Shown: positions 33,532 to 41,523 of the stretch, in pieces
Numbering within the stretch: the first letter of the stretch is position 1
Layout: the number at the start of each line of letters is the position of its first letter
DNA from: Amycolatopsis sp. cg9
GTDB taxonomy: Bacteria > Actinomycetota > Actinomycetes > Mycobacteriales > Pseudonocardiaceae
Length of the DNA stretch: 64,000 nucleotides
Direction: 5' to 3'
Assembly: GCF_041346945.1 (NCBI RefSeq)
Contig: NZ_CP166850.1
Coordinates: 9,346,501 to 9,410,500 of the forward strand
Translations under genes and position numbers: made by a program
Notes under the pieces: generated by a model
Database searches by the model: none
What the model was told of the DNA's origin: nothing
The model's input: the letters and a program-made list of their open reading frames with translations, nothing else

Positions 33532-33609
33532 TCAGATCCAGCCGTACCAGGCGTACGACTTCAGGCTCTTCTTGGGAAGCGCTTTCTTGACCAGCCGGAC
33601 GAGCTTCAC
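33532..33609 (-). CDS. Atropopeptide-like RiPP precursor peptide (25 residues)
   Basis: Minus-strand GTG 33609 is preceded by GGGAGG with a six-base spacer, a strong ribosome binding site. The peptide starts MKLVRLVKKALPKKSLK, a basic amphipathic leader, and ends SYAWYGWI directly before TGA 33532-33534. Tryptorubin-type atropopeptides are made from similarly tiny precursors whose C-terminal core is a short aromatic peptide (tryptorubin A core AWYIWY), cross-linked by one adjacent P450. Here the last six residues are AWYGWI, with two Trp and one Tyr in the same register, and a P450 lies immediately downstream. The gene was too short for ordinary gene finding. Precursor identity is inferred from sequence and context; the core boundary is a guess by analogy. 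Confidence 0.82.
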   Translation of the reverse strand: MKLVRLVKKALPKKSLKSYAWYGWI

Positions 33610-33742
33610 CGGATTCCTCCCTAGTTCGGTTCCAGGACCGTGATCGACACTAGGCAGCGCTGGATCGGTTCCGCACCAAGCACTACACGTTCGGCCCAGA
33701 TCTTTCGGCGGGAAATGGGCGCCAGGAAAAATGCGTGTTAAA
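33610..33742. promoter_or_regulatory. Promoter region of the peptide/P450 pair
   Basis: 133 bases between the LysR stop and the peptide start, with an AT-richer patch near 33700-33740. A minus-strand promoter for the peptide gene should lie here; a TAGTGT hexamer about 40 bases upstream of the start could be a -10 element, but no matching -35 is convincing. Confidence 0.35.
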
Positions 33743-34645
33743 TCAGCTGAGCACTTCGCGCATGAATGTCACAAGCCAGTGCTGGGCCGGGCTGCGCGCG
33801 TGCGTGTGCCGCGTGTACACCGAAACCTGCGCCGGCTCGACGTCCATCGGCAGGTCGAACAGGCGGACCCGGTGCTCGGCCGCGAACATCTCCGCCACCA
33901 GGCGCGGGACCATCGCCACCAGCTCGCCGTCCTGGACCAGGTACGGCAGGGCCGCGAAGCGGGTCACCTCCAGGACCACGCGGTCGAGCAGGCCGTGCGC
34001 CTCCAGCGCCCGGCGCGGGCCGTCGTGGCCGGTCGGGCCGAACACCGTCACGTGCCGTTCGGCGGCGAGCGATTCGAAGTCGACCCGGGACTCGAGCCGC
34101 GGGTGGTCGAACGCGACCATCCCCAGGTAGCCCTCGGAGAACAGCGGGATCCGCGCCACGCGCTGGGAGCTGATCAGCGGGGACGCGATGAACGCGTCGA
34201 TCTCGCCGCGGCCGAGCTGGTCCGCGGCGCGGTCGACGTCGAGGGGGCGGACGGTCAGCGTCACGCCGGGCGCGCGCGACGGCAGCGCCGCCATCAGCCG
34301 CGGCAGCAGCGAGATCTCCCCCAGGTCCGACAGGCAGAGCGTGAACGCGGCCCGCGCCGAAGCCGGGTCGAACGACCAGGCGCCGCTGACCGCCGTTTCG
34401 ATCCCGGACAGCGCGCTGTGCAGCGGCTCGTAGAGCGCGCGGGCGGTCGTCGTGGGCACCAGGCCGCTGCCGCCGCGGCGGAACAGCTCGTCGGAGAACC
34501 GGCGCCGCAGCTTCTGCAGGCTGTAGCTGATCGTTGGCTGCGTGACGTGCAGGGACTCGGCGGTGGCGGTCACGCTGCGGGTCTCGTAGAGCAGCACGAA
34601 CGTCCGGACCAGGTTCAGGTCGAAGTCCCGCATCATCGATCCCAT
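33743..34645 (-). CDS. LysR-family regulator of the benzoylformate operon
   Basis: 300 residues; ATG 34645, 34636 or 34633 could be used. The N-terminal winged HTH is typical (LNLVRTFVLLYETRSVTATAESLHVTQ then PTISYSLQKLRRRF, landmarks at 10-60), followed by a two-lobe effector domain (TLCLSDLGEISLLPRLMAAL ...). It is divergent from the benzoylformate decarboxylase gene, with 85 bases between starts, the classic LysR arrangement. It most likely activates the operon with benzoylformate or a related aromatic acid as co-inducer. It also lies upstream of the peptide/P450 pair on the same strand, but the 133-base gap suggests separate control. Confidence 0.9.
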   Translation of the reverse strand: MGSMMRDFDLNLVRTFVLLYETRSVTATAESLHVTQPTISYSLQKLRRRFSDELFRRGGSGLVPTTTARALYEPLHSALSGIETAVSGAWSFDPASARAAFTLCLSDLGEISLLPRLMAALPSRAPGVTLTVRPLDVDRAADQLGRGEIDAFIASPLISSQRVARIPLFSEGYLGMVAFDHPRLESRVDFESLAAERHVTVFGPTGHDGPRRALEAHGLLDRVVLEVTRFAALPYLVQDGELVAMVPRLVAEMFAAEHRVRLFDLPMDVEPAQVSVYTRHTHARSPAQHWLVTFMREVLS

Positions 34646-34730
34646 CTATGAACGACCACGGCAACATTTATTGGAGCACAGCCCGGTGACCTCCCTAGGG
34701 TCTGGTCAACCCGCCCGAGAGGACCCGCGC

Positions 34731-36305
34731 ATGCCCACCGCCCGCCGGCTCGCCCACGAGTTCCTGGACCGCCGTGGCCTGACCACGATCTTCGGCAACC
34801 CCGGCTCCAACGAGCTGCCGTTCCTGGCCGAGTTGCCGGAGCACTTCCAGTACGTCCTCGGCCTGCACGAAGGCGCCGTCGTCGGGATGGCCGACGGCTA
34901 CGCCCAGGCGACCGGCCGCCCGGTGCTGGTCAACCTGCACGCCGCCGCCGGGTCGGGCAACGCGATGGGCGCGCTGACCAACGCCGTCTACTCGCGCTCG
35001 CCGCTGGTGCTGACCGCCGGGCAGCAGGTCCGCTCGGCCATCGGGCTGGAGGCGATGCTCGCCAACGTCGACGCCACGCAGCTGATGCGGCCGCTGGTCG
35101 GCTGGTCCGGCGAGCCGAGCTGCGCGGAAGACGTCCCGCGGTCGCTCGCGCAGGCGGTGTTCGAGGCCGAGCTGCACCGGCGCCCGACCTACCTGTCGGT
35201 CCCCTACGACGACTGGGCCGCCGAACTGCCCGCGAACGCCGCCGTGACGCTGGACCGGACCGTCCGAAGAGGACTGTCACCGAGCGGGGACCAGCTCGAC
35301 GAGCTGGCCGCGGCACTGGCCGGGGCGAAGAACCCCGCGCTGGTGCTCGGCGGCGACGTCGACGCCACCGGCCTGTTCGACCGCGCCGTCGCCCTGGCCG
35401 AGCACCTCGGCCTGCCCACCTGGGTGGCGCCGTCGCCGCACCGGCTGCCCTTCCCCAACCGGCACCCGCTGTTCCGCGGCGTGCTGCCCGCCGGCATCGC
35501 GCCGATCTCGGCCGCGTTCACCGGGCACGACCTCGTGCTGGTGCTCGGCGCGCCGGTGTTCCGCTACCACCAGCACGTGCCCGGCGCGTACCTGCCGGAG
35601 GGCACACGGCTGATCCAGGTGACCGACGACTTCGGCGCCGCGACCCGCGCCCCGATGGGCGAGGCGCTCGTGGCCGACCCGGCGCCGGTGATCGAGGCAC
35701 TGCTCGCGAAGCTGCCCGCGCGGTCCTCGGCCGGCGAGTTCGCCGCGAACCCGGAGCCCAGGACCGGCTCGGCGGCGCTGCACCCGGAGCAGGTGTTCGC
35801 CGCGCTGCGCGAGACCCAGACCGGCGACACCCGGTACGTCGTCGAATCGACGTCGACGAACTCGGCGTGGTGGCGGCAGATGGACCTGCGCCGCGAGGGT
35901 TCGTACTTCTTCCCGGCCGCCGGCGGGCTCGGGTTCGGCCTGCCCGCCGCGGTCGGCGTCGCCATGGGCAGCCCGGACCGGCCGGTCGTCGGCGTCATCG
36001 GCGACGGCTCGGCGAACTACGGCATCACGGCGTTGTGGAGCGCGGCGCACTACCGCGTCCCGGTCACGTTCGTGATCCTGCGCAACGGCGTCTACGGCGC
36101 CCTCCGGTGGTTCGGCGAGCTGCTCGGCACACCGGACGTGCCGGGCACGGAGATCCCGGGCCTGGACTTCACCGCCATCGCCGCCGGCTACGGCGTCCCC
36201 GCCACCACCGCCACCGACCTCGGCGACCTGCACGACCAGCTCAAGTCGACCCCGGACGGCCCGCGGCTGATCCAGGTCGACACCGAACCGACCACACCGG
36301 AGTGA
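34731..36305 (+). CDS. mdlC: Benzoylformate decarboxylase
   Basis: 524 residues from ATG 34731 with GAGAGGA upstream. The thiamine diphosphate enzyme converts benzoylformate to benzaldehyde and CO2. Active-site residues of the Pseudomonas enzyme appear at nearly identical positions: Ser26 (NPGSNELP), Glu47 (LHEGAVVGMADGYA), His70 (LHAAAGSGN) and His280 (RYHQHVPG). The ThDP/Mg motif is GDGSANYGITALW. The next gene, an aldehyde dehydrogenase, starts two bases after the stop, and an aromatic-acid transporter follows, forming the lower mandelate pathway without mandelate racemase or dehydrogenase in the window. Conservation of all four residues makes the substrate class likely, though other aromatic 2-oxo acids are possible. 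Confidence 0.93.
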   Translation: MPTARRLAHEFLDRRGLTTIFGNPGSNELPFLAELPEHFQYVLGLHEGAVVGMADGYAQATGRPVLVNLHAAAGSGNAMGALTNAVYSRSPLVLTAGQQVRSAIGLEAMLANVDATQLMRPLVGWSGEPSCAEDVPRSLAQAVFEAELHRRPTYLSVPYDDWAAELPANAAVTLDRTVRRGLSPSGDQLDELAAALAGAKNPALVLGGDVDATGLFDRAVALAEHLGLPTWVAPSPHRLPFPNRHPLFRGVLPAGIAPISAAFTGHDLVLVLGAPVFRYHQHVPGAYLPEGTRLIQVTDDFGAATRAPMGEALVADPAPVIEALLAKLPARSSAGEFAANPEPRTGSAALHPEQVFAALRETQTGDTRYVVESTSTNSAWWRQMDLRREGSYFFPAAGGLGFGLPAAVGVAMGSPDRPVVGVIGDGSANYGITALWSAAHYRVPVTFVILRNGVYGALRWFGELLGTPDVPGTEIPGLDFTAIAAGYGVPATTATDLGDLHDQLKSTPDGPRLIQVDTEPTTPE

Positions 36306-36307
36306 TC

Positions 36308-37735
36308 ATGACCTTGCTGGACAACGAGTTCGTGCGCGGCAGCGGCGGGACCCACCGGGTCGTCGAACCGGCCACCGGGGAAACCTTGGGTGGCGTGGGC
36401 ATCGCGACGCCGGACGACGTCGTCGAAGCGGCGGCCGCGGCGGCGAAGGCCCAGCGCGACTGGGCGCGGCGCAAGCCGGCCGAGCGCGCCGCGGTGCTGC
36501 GCCGCGCCGGTGAGCTGTGGGAGGCGCACGCCGCCGAGGTGCAGGACTGGATCGTCCGCGAAGCCGGTTCGACGCGGCCGAAAGCCGCGATCGAGACGGA
36601 GATGGCGGCCGGGATCTGCTTCGAGGCCGCGGCCCTGCCCACGTACCCCCTCGGCGAAGTGCTGAGCACCGGCGAGCCCCGCTGGTCGCTGGCGCGACGC
36701 CAGCCGTGCGGTGTGGTTTCGGTGATCTCGCCGTTCAACTTCCCGCTGATCCTGGCGATCCGCTCGGTCGCGCCCGCGCTGGCGCTCGGCAACGCCGTGC
36801 TGCTCAAGCCGGACCTGCGGACCGCGGTGTCCGGCGGGGTGAGCATCCTGCGCGTCTTCGAAGAGGCCGGTCTCCCGGAAGGGCTGCTGCACCTCCTGCC
36901 CGGTGACGCCGCCGTCGGCGCCGCGGTCGTCGACGCGCCCGAGGTGTCGGTCGTGTCGTTCACCGGGTCCACCGCGGCCGGGCGGAAGGTCGGCGAAGCC
37001 GCCGCGCGCTCGCTCAAGCGCGTGCACCTCGAGCTCGGCGGGAACAACGCGCTCGTCGTGCTGCCGGGCGCCGACGTCGCCAAGGCCGCCTCCGCCGGTG
37101 CGTTCGGCTCGTTCCTGCACCAGGGCCAGATCTGCATGACCACCGGACGGCACCTGGTCCACGAGTCCCAAGTGGACGAGTACGCCGAGGCGCTGGCGGA
37201 GAAAGCGCGGCGGCTGCCGGTCGGGAACCCGGCCACCGGCGAGGTCGCGCTGGGCCCGATCATCGACGACCGGCAGCTCGCGCACGTCACCGACGTCGTC
37301 GACCGGAGTGTCGCGGCGGGCGCCCGCGTCCTGGCCGGTGGCAAGCCCGACGCACCGTACTACCCGCCGACCGTCCTCTTCGGACTTTCCGACTCGACGC
37401 CGGCGTGGCGCGAAGAGATCTTCGGCCCGGTGGCGCCGGTGCGCGCCTACCACGACCTCGACGAGGCCGCGCGGATCGTCAACGATTCCGAGTACGGCCT
37501 GTCGGTCGGCATCCTCGGCGACGTCGGCACCGCGATGACGCTGGCCGAGGAGGTCCGCTCGGGCAAGGTGCACATCAACGAGCAGACCGTCGGCGACGAG
37601 CCCACCGCCCCGTTCGGCGGCGTCGGCGACTCCGGCAACGGCTCCCGCTTCGGCGGGGCGAAGGCCAACATCGAGGCCTTCACCGAAACGCAGTGGCTGA
37701 CCGTCCGCGCGGACATCGCGGGTTACCCCTTCTAA
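36308..37735 (+). CDS. Aldehyde dehydrogenase, probably benzaldehyde dehydrogenase
   Basis: 475 residues. The NAD(P)-dependent ALDH fold is clear: VISPFNFPL, SFTGSTAAGRKVG, general base Glu242 (LELGGNN) and nucleophile Cys276 (GQICMTTGR), then EEIFGPV near the C-terminus. It would oxidise benzaldehyde from the preceding decarboxylase to benzoate. Its start is two bases after the decarboxylase stop, so the pair is translationally linked. The transporter gene follows after 11 bases. Confidence 0.93.
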   Translation: MTLLDNEFVRGSGGTHRVVEPATGETLGGVGIATPDDVVEAAAAAAKAQRDWARRKPAERAAVLRRAGELWEAHAAEVQDWIVREAGSTRPKAAIETEMAAGICFEAAALPTYPLGEVLSTGEPRWSLARRQPCGVVSVISPFNFPLILAIRSVAPALALGNAVLLKPDLRTAVSGGVSILRVFEEAGLPEGLLHLLPGDAAVGAAVVDAPEVSVVSFTGSTAAGRKVGEAAARSLKRVHLELGGNNALVVLPGADVAKAASAGAFGSFLHQGQICMTTGRHLVHESQVDEYAEALAEKARRLPVGNPATGEVALGPIIDDRQLAHVTDVVDRSVAAGARVLAGGKPDAPYYPPTVLFGLSDSTPAWREEIFGPVAPVRAYHDLDEAARIVNDSEYGLSVGILGDVGTAMTLAEEVRSGKVHINEQTVGDEPTAPFGGVGDSGNGSRFGGAKANIEAFTETQWLTVRADIAGYPF

Positions 37736-37746
37736 GGAGAACGGCA

Positions 37747-38961
37747 ATGACGACGTCTCCCGTCCGTCCCGTGTGGACGGCGGTCCTCTGCTGGCTGACC
37801 GTCCTGCTCGAGGGCTACGACCTGGTCGCGCTCGGCGCCACCATCCCGACGCTGCTCAAGAGCGGCTACCTCGGCTTCACCGCGGCCGGCGCGACGCTGG
37901 TCGCGACGGTGTCGCTGATCGGCGTGGCCGTCGGCGCGGCCTGCCTCGGCCCGCTCACCGACCGGTTCGGCCGCCGCGGCATGCTCATCGGCTCGGTGCT
38001 GCTGTTCTCGCTGTTCACCCTGCTGACGCCGCTGGCGCCGAACGTGGCGACGTTCGGGATCTTCCGGTTCGTCGCCGGCCTCGGCCTCGGCGCGTGCATG
38101 CCGGTGGCGCTGACGGTGATGTCGGAGAACCTGCCCGCCCGCCGGCGCGCCAGTGCGAGCACGCTCACCATGACCGGCTACCACGTCGGCGCGGTGCTGA
38201 CGTCGATCCTCGCGCTGGTGGTGGCCGGCGACTGGCACTGGCTGTTCTACGGCGGCGGGGCCGTCGGCCTGCTGGTGGTGCCGCTGATGTGGGTGAAGCT
38301 GCCGGAGTCGGCGGCCTACCTGGCATCGCGGGAGGACGCGACGGCCGAGCGCGTCGGACTCCGCGACCTGCTGGGCGCGCGCTTCCGGCGGGTCAGCATC
38401 GCGGTGTGGACGGGCTCGTTCATGGGGCTGCTGCTGGTCTACGGGCTCAACACGTGGCTGCCGCAGCTGATGCGGACCGCGGGCTACCCGATCTCGACGT
38501 CGATCACGCTGCTGCTGGTGCTGAACATCGGCGCGGTGCTCGGGCTGGTGCTGGCGGGCACGATCGCCGACCGCTTCGGCATCCGGCCGATCGCCCGCAT
38601 CTGGTTCGGCGCCGGCGCGGTGCTGCTGGCGGCGCTGAGCCTGCGCATCGGGAACGCGTTCCTGCTGAACACGGTCGTGCTGCTGACCGGCGTGTTCGTG
38701 TTTTCCGCGCAGGTGCTGATCTACGGGTACGTCGCCCAGGTGTTCCCGGCCCGGCTGCGCGGCACGGCGCTGGGGCTGACTTCGGCGGTCGGACGGCTCG
38801 GCTCGATCCTGGGCCCGTTCGTGACCGGCGCGCTGGTCACCGCGGGGGTCGCCTACCCGTGGGGGTTCTACTTCTTCGCCGTGGTGGCCGCGCTCGGGCT
38901 GGGTGCGGTGCTGGCGCTGCGCGGGGAGTCAAGGGCCGCGGAGCCGGTGCCGGTGGGCTAG
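37747..38961 (+). CDS. MFS transporter, aromatic acid:H+ symporter (AAHS) type
   Basis: 404 residues with AAGGAGA before ATG 37747. Twelve hydrophobic helices can be drawn. The first helix contains LLEGYDLVALGATIPTLL, the Asp-containing TM1 signature of aromatic acid symporters such as BenK/PcaK, and the loop between TM2 and TM3 has GPLTDRFGRRG. It probably imports benzoylformate, mandelate or benzoate for the operon. Its stop overlaps by four bases the stop of a small gene on the other strand. Confidence 0.92.
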   Translation: MTTSPVRPVWTAVLCWLTVLLEGYDLVALGATIPTLLKSGYLGFTAAGATLVATVSLIGVAVGAACLGPLTDRFGRRGMLIGSVLLFSLFTLLTPLAPNVATFGIFRFVAGLGLGACMPVALTVMSENLPARRRASASTLTMTGYHVGAVLTSILALVVAGDWHWLFYGGGAVGLLVVPLMWVKLPESAAYLASREDATAERVGLRDLLGARFRRVSIAVWTGSFMGLLLVYGLNTWLPQLMRTAGYPISTSITLLLVLNIGAVLGLVLAGTIADRFGIRPIARIWFGAGAVLLAALSLRIGNAFLLNTVVLLTGVFVFSAQVLIYGYVAQVFPARLRGTALGLTSAVGRLGSILGPFVTGALVTAGVAYPWGFYFFAVVAALGLGAVLALRGESRAAEPVPVG

Positions 38962-39128
38962 GCCGTTTCTTCCGGACGGCGGCGCATGGTGGGTTCCGGC
39001 TGCTCGGCGCGGCGGTCGGAGTCGCGCAGGACCTCGCGGGCCTGGCCTTCGGGATCCTCGCTCTCGACGGCCTGCTCTTCGGGCAGCAGCTCGGCGCGGG
39101 TTTCCGTGCGGTCGGGTGTGTCGTCCAT
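38958..39128 (-). CDS. Small acidic actinobacterial protein, unknown function
   Basis: 56 residues from ATG 39128, convergent with the MFS gene. The sequence (DDTPDRTETRAELLPEEQAV, then EDPEGQAREVLRDSDRRAE) matches a widespread actinobacterial pattern of short, acidic, probably disordered proteins with a PEEQAVGSDDPxxQA core. No function is known. No strong ribosome binding site is visible. Confidence 0.65.
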   Translation of the reverse strand: MDDTPDRTETRAELLPEEQAVESEDPEGQAREVLRDSDRRAEQPEPTMRRRPEETA

Positions 39129-39500
39129 GCGTCGCTGGTACCCGCTCGGGAGGGGTCTCAGACACGGGCTCCCCGACCGGGCGGGGTTGTCGGGGCGCGC
39201 GGCCCGGGCGGGGCGGGAGGCTTGGGCGGCGCGCGGGCAAGGCAGGCAGCCGGGCGAATCCCGGCTTACGGGCGCGCTGCGGTCCCGCTCCGCCTGAGCG
39301 GGCGCGGCCGGGCGGCGGCACGACGGAAACCCCGGCCAGCGAGCGCGCCCCGGCCGCGACGCGACGGAAACCCTGTCCACCGGGCGCGCCCCGCTGGGCT
39401 GCCCGGCCGGAGCGGGCAGGAACACGGCGAACGACAGCTGAAGCGAGCAACCGGCTGCGAGCGGCGGCACCCAGCCCGCCTCAGCCACCCGCCGCCCGGC
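39129..39500. other. GC-rich intergenic stretch with an imperfect repeat
   Basis: 372 bases. No gene is convincing. Around 39320-39400 the motif GACGGAAACCC followed by a GCGCGCCCCG box occurs twice about 50 bases apart, an imperfect direct repeat. Very high GC and several long G/C runs suggest structured or decayed sequence. Confidence 0.4.
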
Positions 39501-40109
39501 TCACTCGCGCGCCAACCTGCGGCCGGCGGCGTCGCGGCGCAAGCGGTCGGTGTGTTCCGCGATCTCCCCCACCCGTTCCGCCAGCCCGGCGTGGTCGTCC
39601 GCCAGGTGGGGCCGGGCCGCGGCCAGGGGTGGGAGCAGCGTTGCCGGGTCGTCGTCGCCGAGGGCGGCGCCGATGCGGTCCGCGCTTTCCTGGGCCGCTG
39701 GGCTCAGGCCGTCCAGGGCGCTGACCTGGCCCGCCAGGCGGCGCAGGTCGGCGGAGTTGCGGCGGGCCCAGTCGGCCACCGCCCGGTCGCCCGCGCGGCG
39801 GTCGCGTTCCGCGCCGACCCGGGCCTCGCCCGTTCGCTCGCCCGTGTCCGATGGCTGCAGCCGCAGGTAGCGCCGCTCCGCGGCCTGGCGGCTCGCGACG
39901 CCCAGGGCCGGGGCCAGCGCCACCCAGCTCGCGCCCGCTCCCCTGGCCGCCGTGATCAGCTCCGGTTCCCAGCCCGCCAGTTCGTCCCGCAGCAGGCGAA
40001 GGCCGGCCAGTGCGGCCAGCAGCTGGTCCTGGCCCGCGGTGCCGGCGCGGGCGGCCGCGAGCACGTCGTGGATCCGGTGTACCGCGTCGGCGGGATCGGT
40101 CGCGTCCAT
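39501..40109 (-). CDS. Helical DNA-binding-like protein annotated elsewhere as HSP18-type regulator
   Basis: 202 residues. Three segments resemble a family common in actinobacteria beside small heat-shock genes: a helical N-terminus (VHRIHDVLAAARAG), the central ASWVALAPALGVASRQAAERRYLRL that looks like a helix-turn-helix, and a long charged helix (GAERDRRAGDRAVADWAR). It starts 94 bases from the divergent GAF-ANTAR gene. The inverted repeat at 40138-40156 between them may be its operator. Function is not established by the sequence. Confidence 0.75.
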   Translation of the reverse strand: MDATDPADAVHRIHDVLAAARAGTAGQDQLLAALAGLRLLRDELAGWEPELITAARGAGASWVALAPALGVASRQAAERRYLRLQPSDTGERTGEARVGAERDRRAGDRAVADWARRNSADLRRLAGQVSALDGLSPAAQESADRIGAALGDDDPATLLPPLAAARPHLADDHAGLAERVGEIAEHTDRLRRDAAGRRLARE

Positions 40110-40137
40110 AGCGTCATCCTTTCGACGACCCTCTTCT

Positions 40138-40156
40138 TGTCGTCATTTGGACGACA
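40138..40156. promoter_or_regulatory. Inverted repeat in a divergent promoter
   Basis: TGTCGTC and GACGACA flank five A/T-rich bases, a perfect 7-bp dyad located midway between the divergent starts at 40109 and 40204. A candidate operator for the HTH protein encoded on the left. Confidence 0.5.
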
Positions 40157-40203
40157 TGCTAGAACAGAGTTGATCGAGGTTCGACCCCTTCACGGAGGGT
40201 AGC

Positions 40204-40986
40204 GTGCGTCCCCCAACGACGACGGGTGAGCAGGTCCCGGCGACCGCTCTGCTCGAAGAACTCCTGGAACGGATCGCCGCCGACGTGCCCGGAGCGCTCG
40301 GCGCGTCGGTGTCGGTGCACCACCGCGGCCACCTCCCCCGGGTGGCCGCGGCCCGCGGGCTGGCGGGGGTCTTCGTGCCCGCGCAGCTGAACGGGTCCGG
40401 CGGCCCGGTCGCCACCGCCGGCCACACCGGGCGGCCGGTCGTGACCGCCGATGTCTTCGCCGACGAACGCTGGCCGTCGCTCACGCTGAGCGGCCTGCTC
40501 GAGCACCACCCCGGCTCCGCCTCCGACTGGCCGCGGCTGCGCGGAGTCGCGGCGCTGCCCGCGGCCGCCTGGGACGCCGAAGGCACCTTGGTGCTGTCCG
40601 TGGCGCTCGACCGGCCGGCCACCGAGGAGACGCTGGACGTCCTGCGGCGCCACGAACGGCTCGCCGCGATGGCGCTCGTCGTCGGCGAAGCCGCCCAGCC
40701 GGACCGGATGGACCAGATGCTGGACCTCCTGCAGTCGCGGGCCGCGCTGGAGGAGGCCAAGGGCATCGTCATCGCCCTGCGGCGCTGCGACCCCGAGGAG
40801 GCCTGGACCACCCTGCGGCGGGCCAGCCAGGAGTCCAACGTCAAGGTGCGCGAACTCGCCGTCGCACTGGTGGAACTGCTCGCCGGGGCACCGGCGCCGC
40901 AGCCCGGCGGCGAGCGCACGATCCACCCGAGCGGGGCCGCCCGTGACGCCGCCGGGCAGCTGCTGCGCGTCCTGGAACGCGGTTAG
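40204..40986 (+). CDS. GAF-ANTAR domain RNA-binding regulator
   Basis: 260 residues from GTG 40204 with GGAGG upstream. Residues 15-160 form a GAF-like sensory domain (VSVHHRGHLPRVAA ... GHTGRPVVTADVFADERWP). Residues about 175-230 are an ANTAR domain (SRAALEEAKGIVIALRRCDPEE, then AWTTLRRASQESNVKVRELA). ANTAR proteins bind paired hexaloop stem-loops in leader RNAs and prevent termination. The signal and target RNA are unknown; I see no obvious ANTAR target hairpins in the adjacent leader regions. Confidence 0.9.
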   Translation: MRPPTTTGEQVPATALLEELLERIAADVPGALGASVSVHHRGHLPRVAAARGLAGVFVPAQLNGSGGPVATAGHTGRPVVTADVFADERWPSLTLSGLLEHHPGSASDWPRLRGVAALPAAAWDAEGTLVLSVALDRPATEETLDVLRRHERLAAMALVVGEAAQPDRMDQMLDLLQSRAALEEAKGIVIALRRCDPEEAWTTLRRASQESNVKVRELAVALVELLAGAPAPQPGGERTIHPSGAARDAAGQLLRVLERG

Positions 40987-41429
40987 GCCGCTTCGACGCG
41001 GAAGACCGCGATGCGTTCCGCCGCCGCGGCGACCCCGGCCGGTGTCGCCGCTTCGGCGAGCCCGGTCGTCACGAACCGCTTGCCCACGCTCGGCGGGCTC
41101 GTTTCGACCAGCTTCCGCAGCACCGGACGCCGTTCCTCGACCGGCAGTTCGGCCAGCCGCGCGGTGGCCGTCCGGCGGCCCCGGGTGAGTGTGACCGCCG
41201 CCGCGGCGCGGACGTTCGCCACCCAGGCCGCCTTCGGGTAGGCCTGGACGATGTAGCGGTGCCCGTCGATCGGGAGCACCGCGATGGGGAACGTGCGCGG
41301 GACGCCGGTGCGCCGCCCGGGCACGGTGAGCAGCTGCATCGGGCCGAAGGCGACGCCGAGCCGCTGCAGCCCGACCACGATCTTGTTGCCGGCGTTGACC
41401 ATCCGGCGGTAGCTCTGCGCTGTTGTCAT
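40983..41429 (-). CDS. Deazaflavin (F420)-dependent nitroreductase family protein
   Basis: 148 residues from ATG 41429. It has the split beta-barrel pattern of the Ddn-like family: LLTVPGRRTGVPRTFPIAVL, then YIVQAYPKAAWVANVRAA and VTLTRGRRTATARLAEL. Members use reduced F420 to reduce quinones and nitro compounds. It converges with the GAF-ANTAR gene (stops overlap by four bases) and is divergent from the amidase gene; the 19-base palindrome at 41449-41467 lies just upstream of its start and probably controls it. Confidence 0.88.
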   Translation of the reverse strand: MTTAQSYRRMVNAGNKIVVGLQRLGVAFGPMQLLTVPGRRTGVPRTFPIAVLPIDGHRYIVQAYPKAAWVANVRAAAAVTLTRGRRTATARLAELPVEERRPVLRKLVETSPPSVGKRFVTTGLAEAATPAGVAAAAERIAVFRVEAA

Positions 41430-41448
41430 GACCCGACCGTACACCATT

Positions 41449-41467
41449 TCATATGAGTCTCATATGA
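41449..41467. promoter_or_regulatory. Palindrome upstream of the F420-dependent reductase
   Basis: TCATATGAG and CTCATATGA around a single T: a perfect 9+1+9 palindrome, AT-rich against the surrounding sequence, 20 bases upstream of the reductase start. A TetR- or MarR-type operator is likely; the regulator is not adjacent. Confidence 0.6.
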
Positions 41468-41486
41468 TCTGACACTCATACATCGA

Positions 41487-41517
41487 TTGACCCTGACACC
41501 GTGTCAGGCCCTATCCC
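41487..41517 (+). promoter_or_regulatory. MerR-type promoter/operator for the amidase-merR operon
   Basis: A -35 TTGACC (41487-41492) and a -10-like TATCCC (41512-41517) are separated by 19 bases filled by the palindrome CCTGACAC-C-GTGTCAGG (41492-41508). A 19-bp spacer with a dyad inside is the hallmark of promoters activated by MerR regulators. The amidase ATG lies seven bases after the -10, so the transcript may be leaderless. Confidence 0.7.
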
Positions 41518-41523
41518 GGACGC

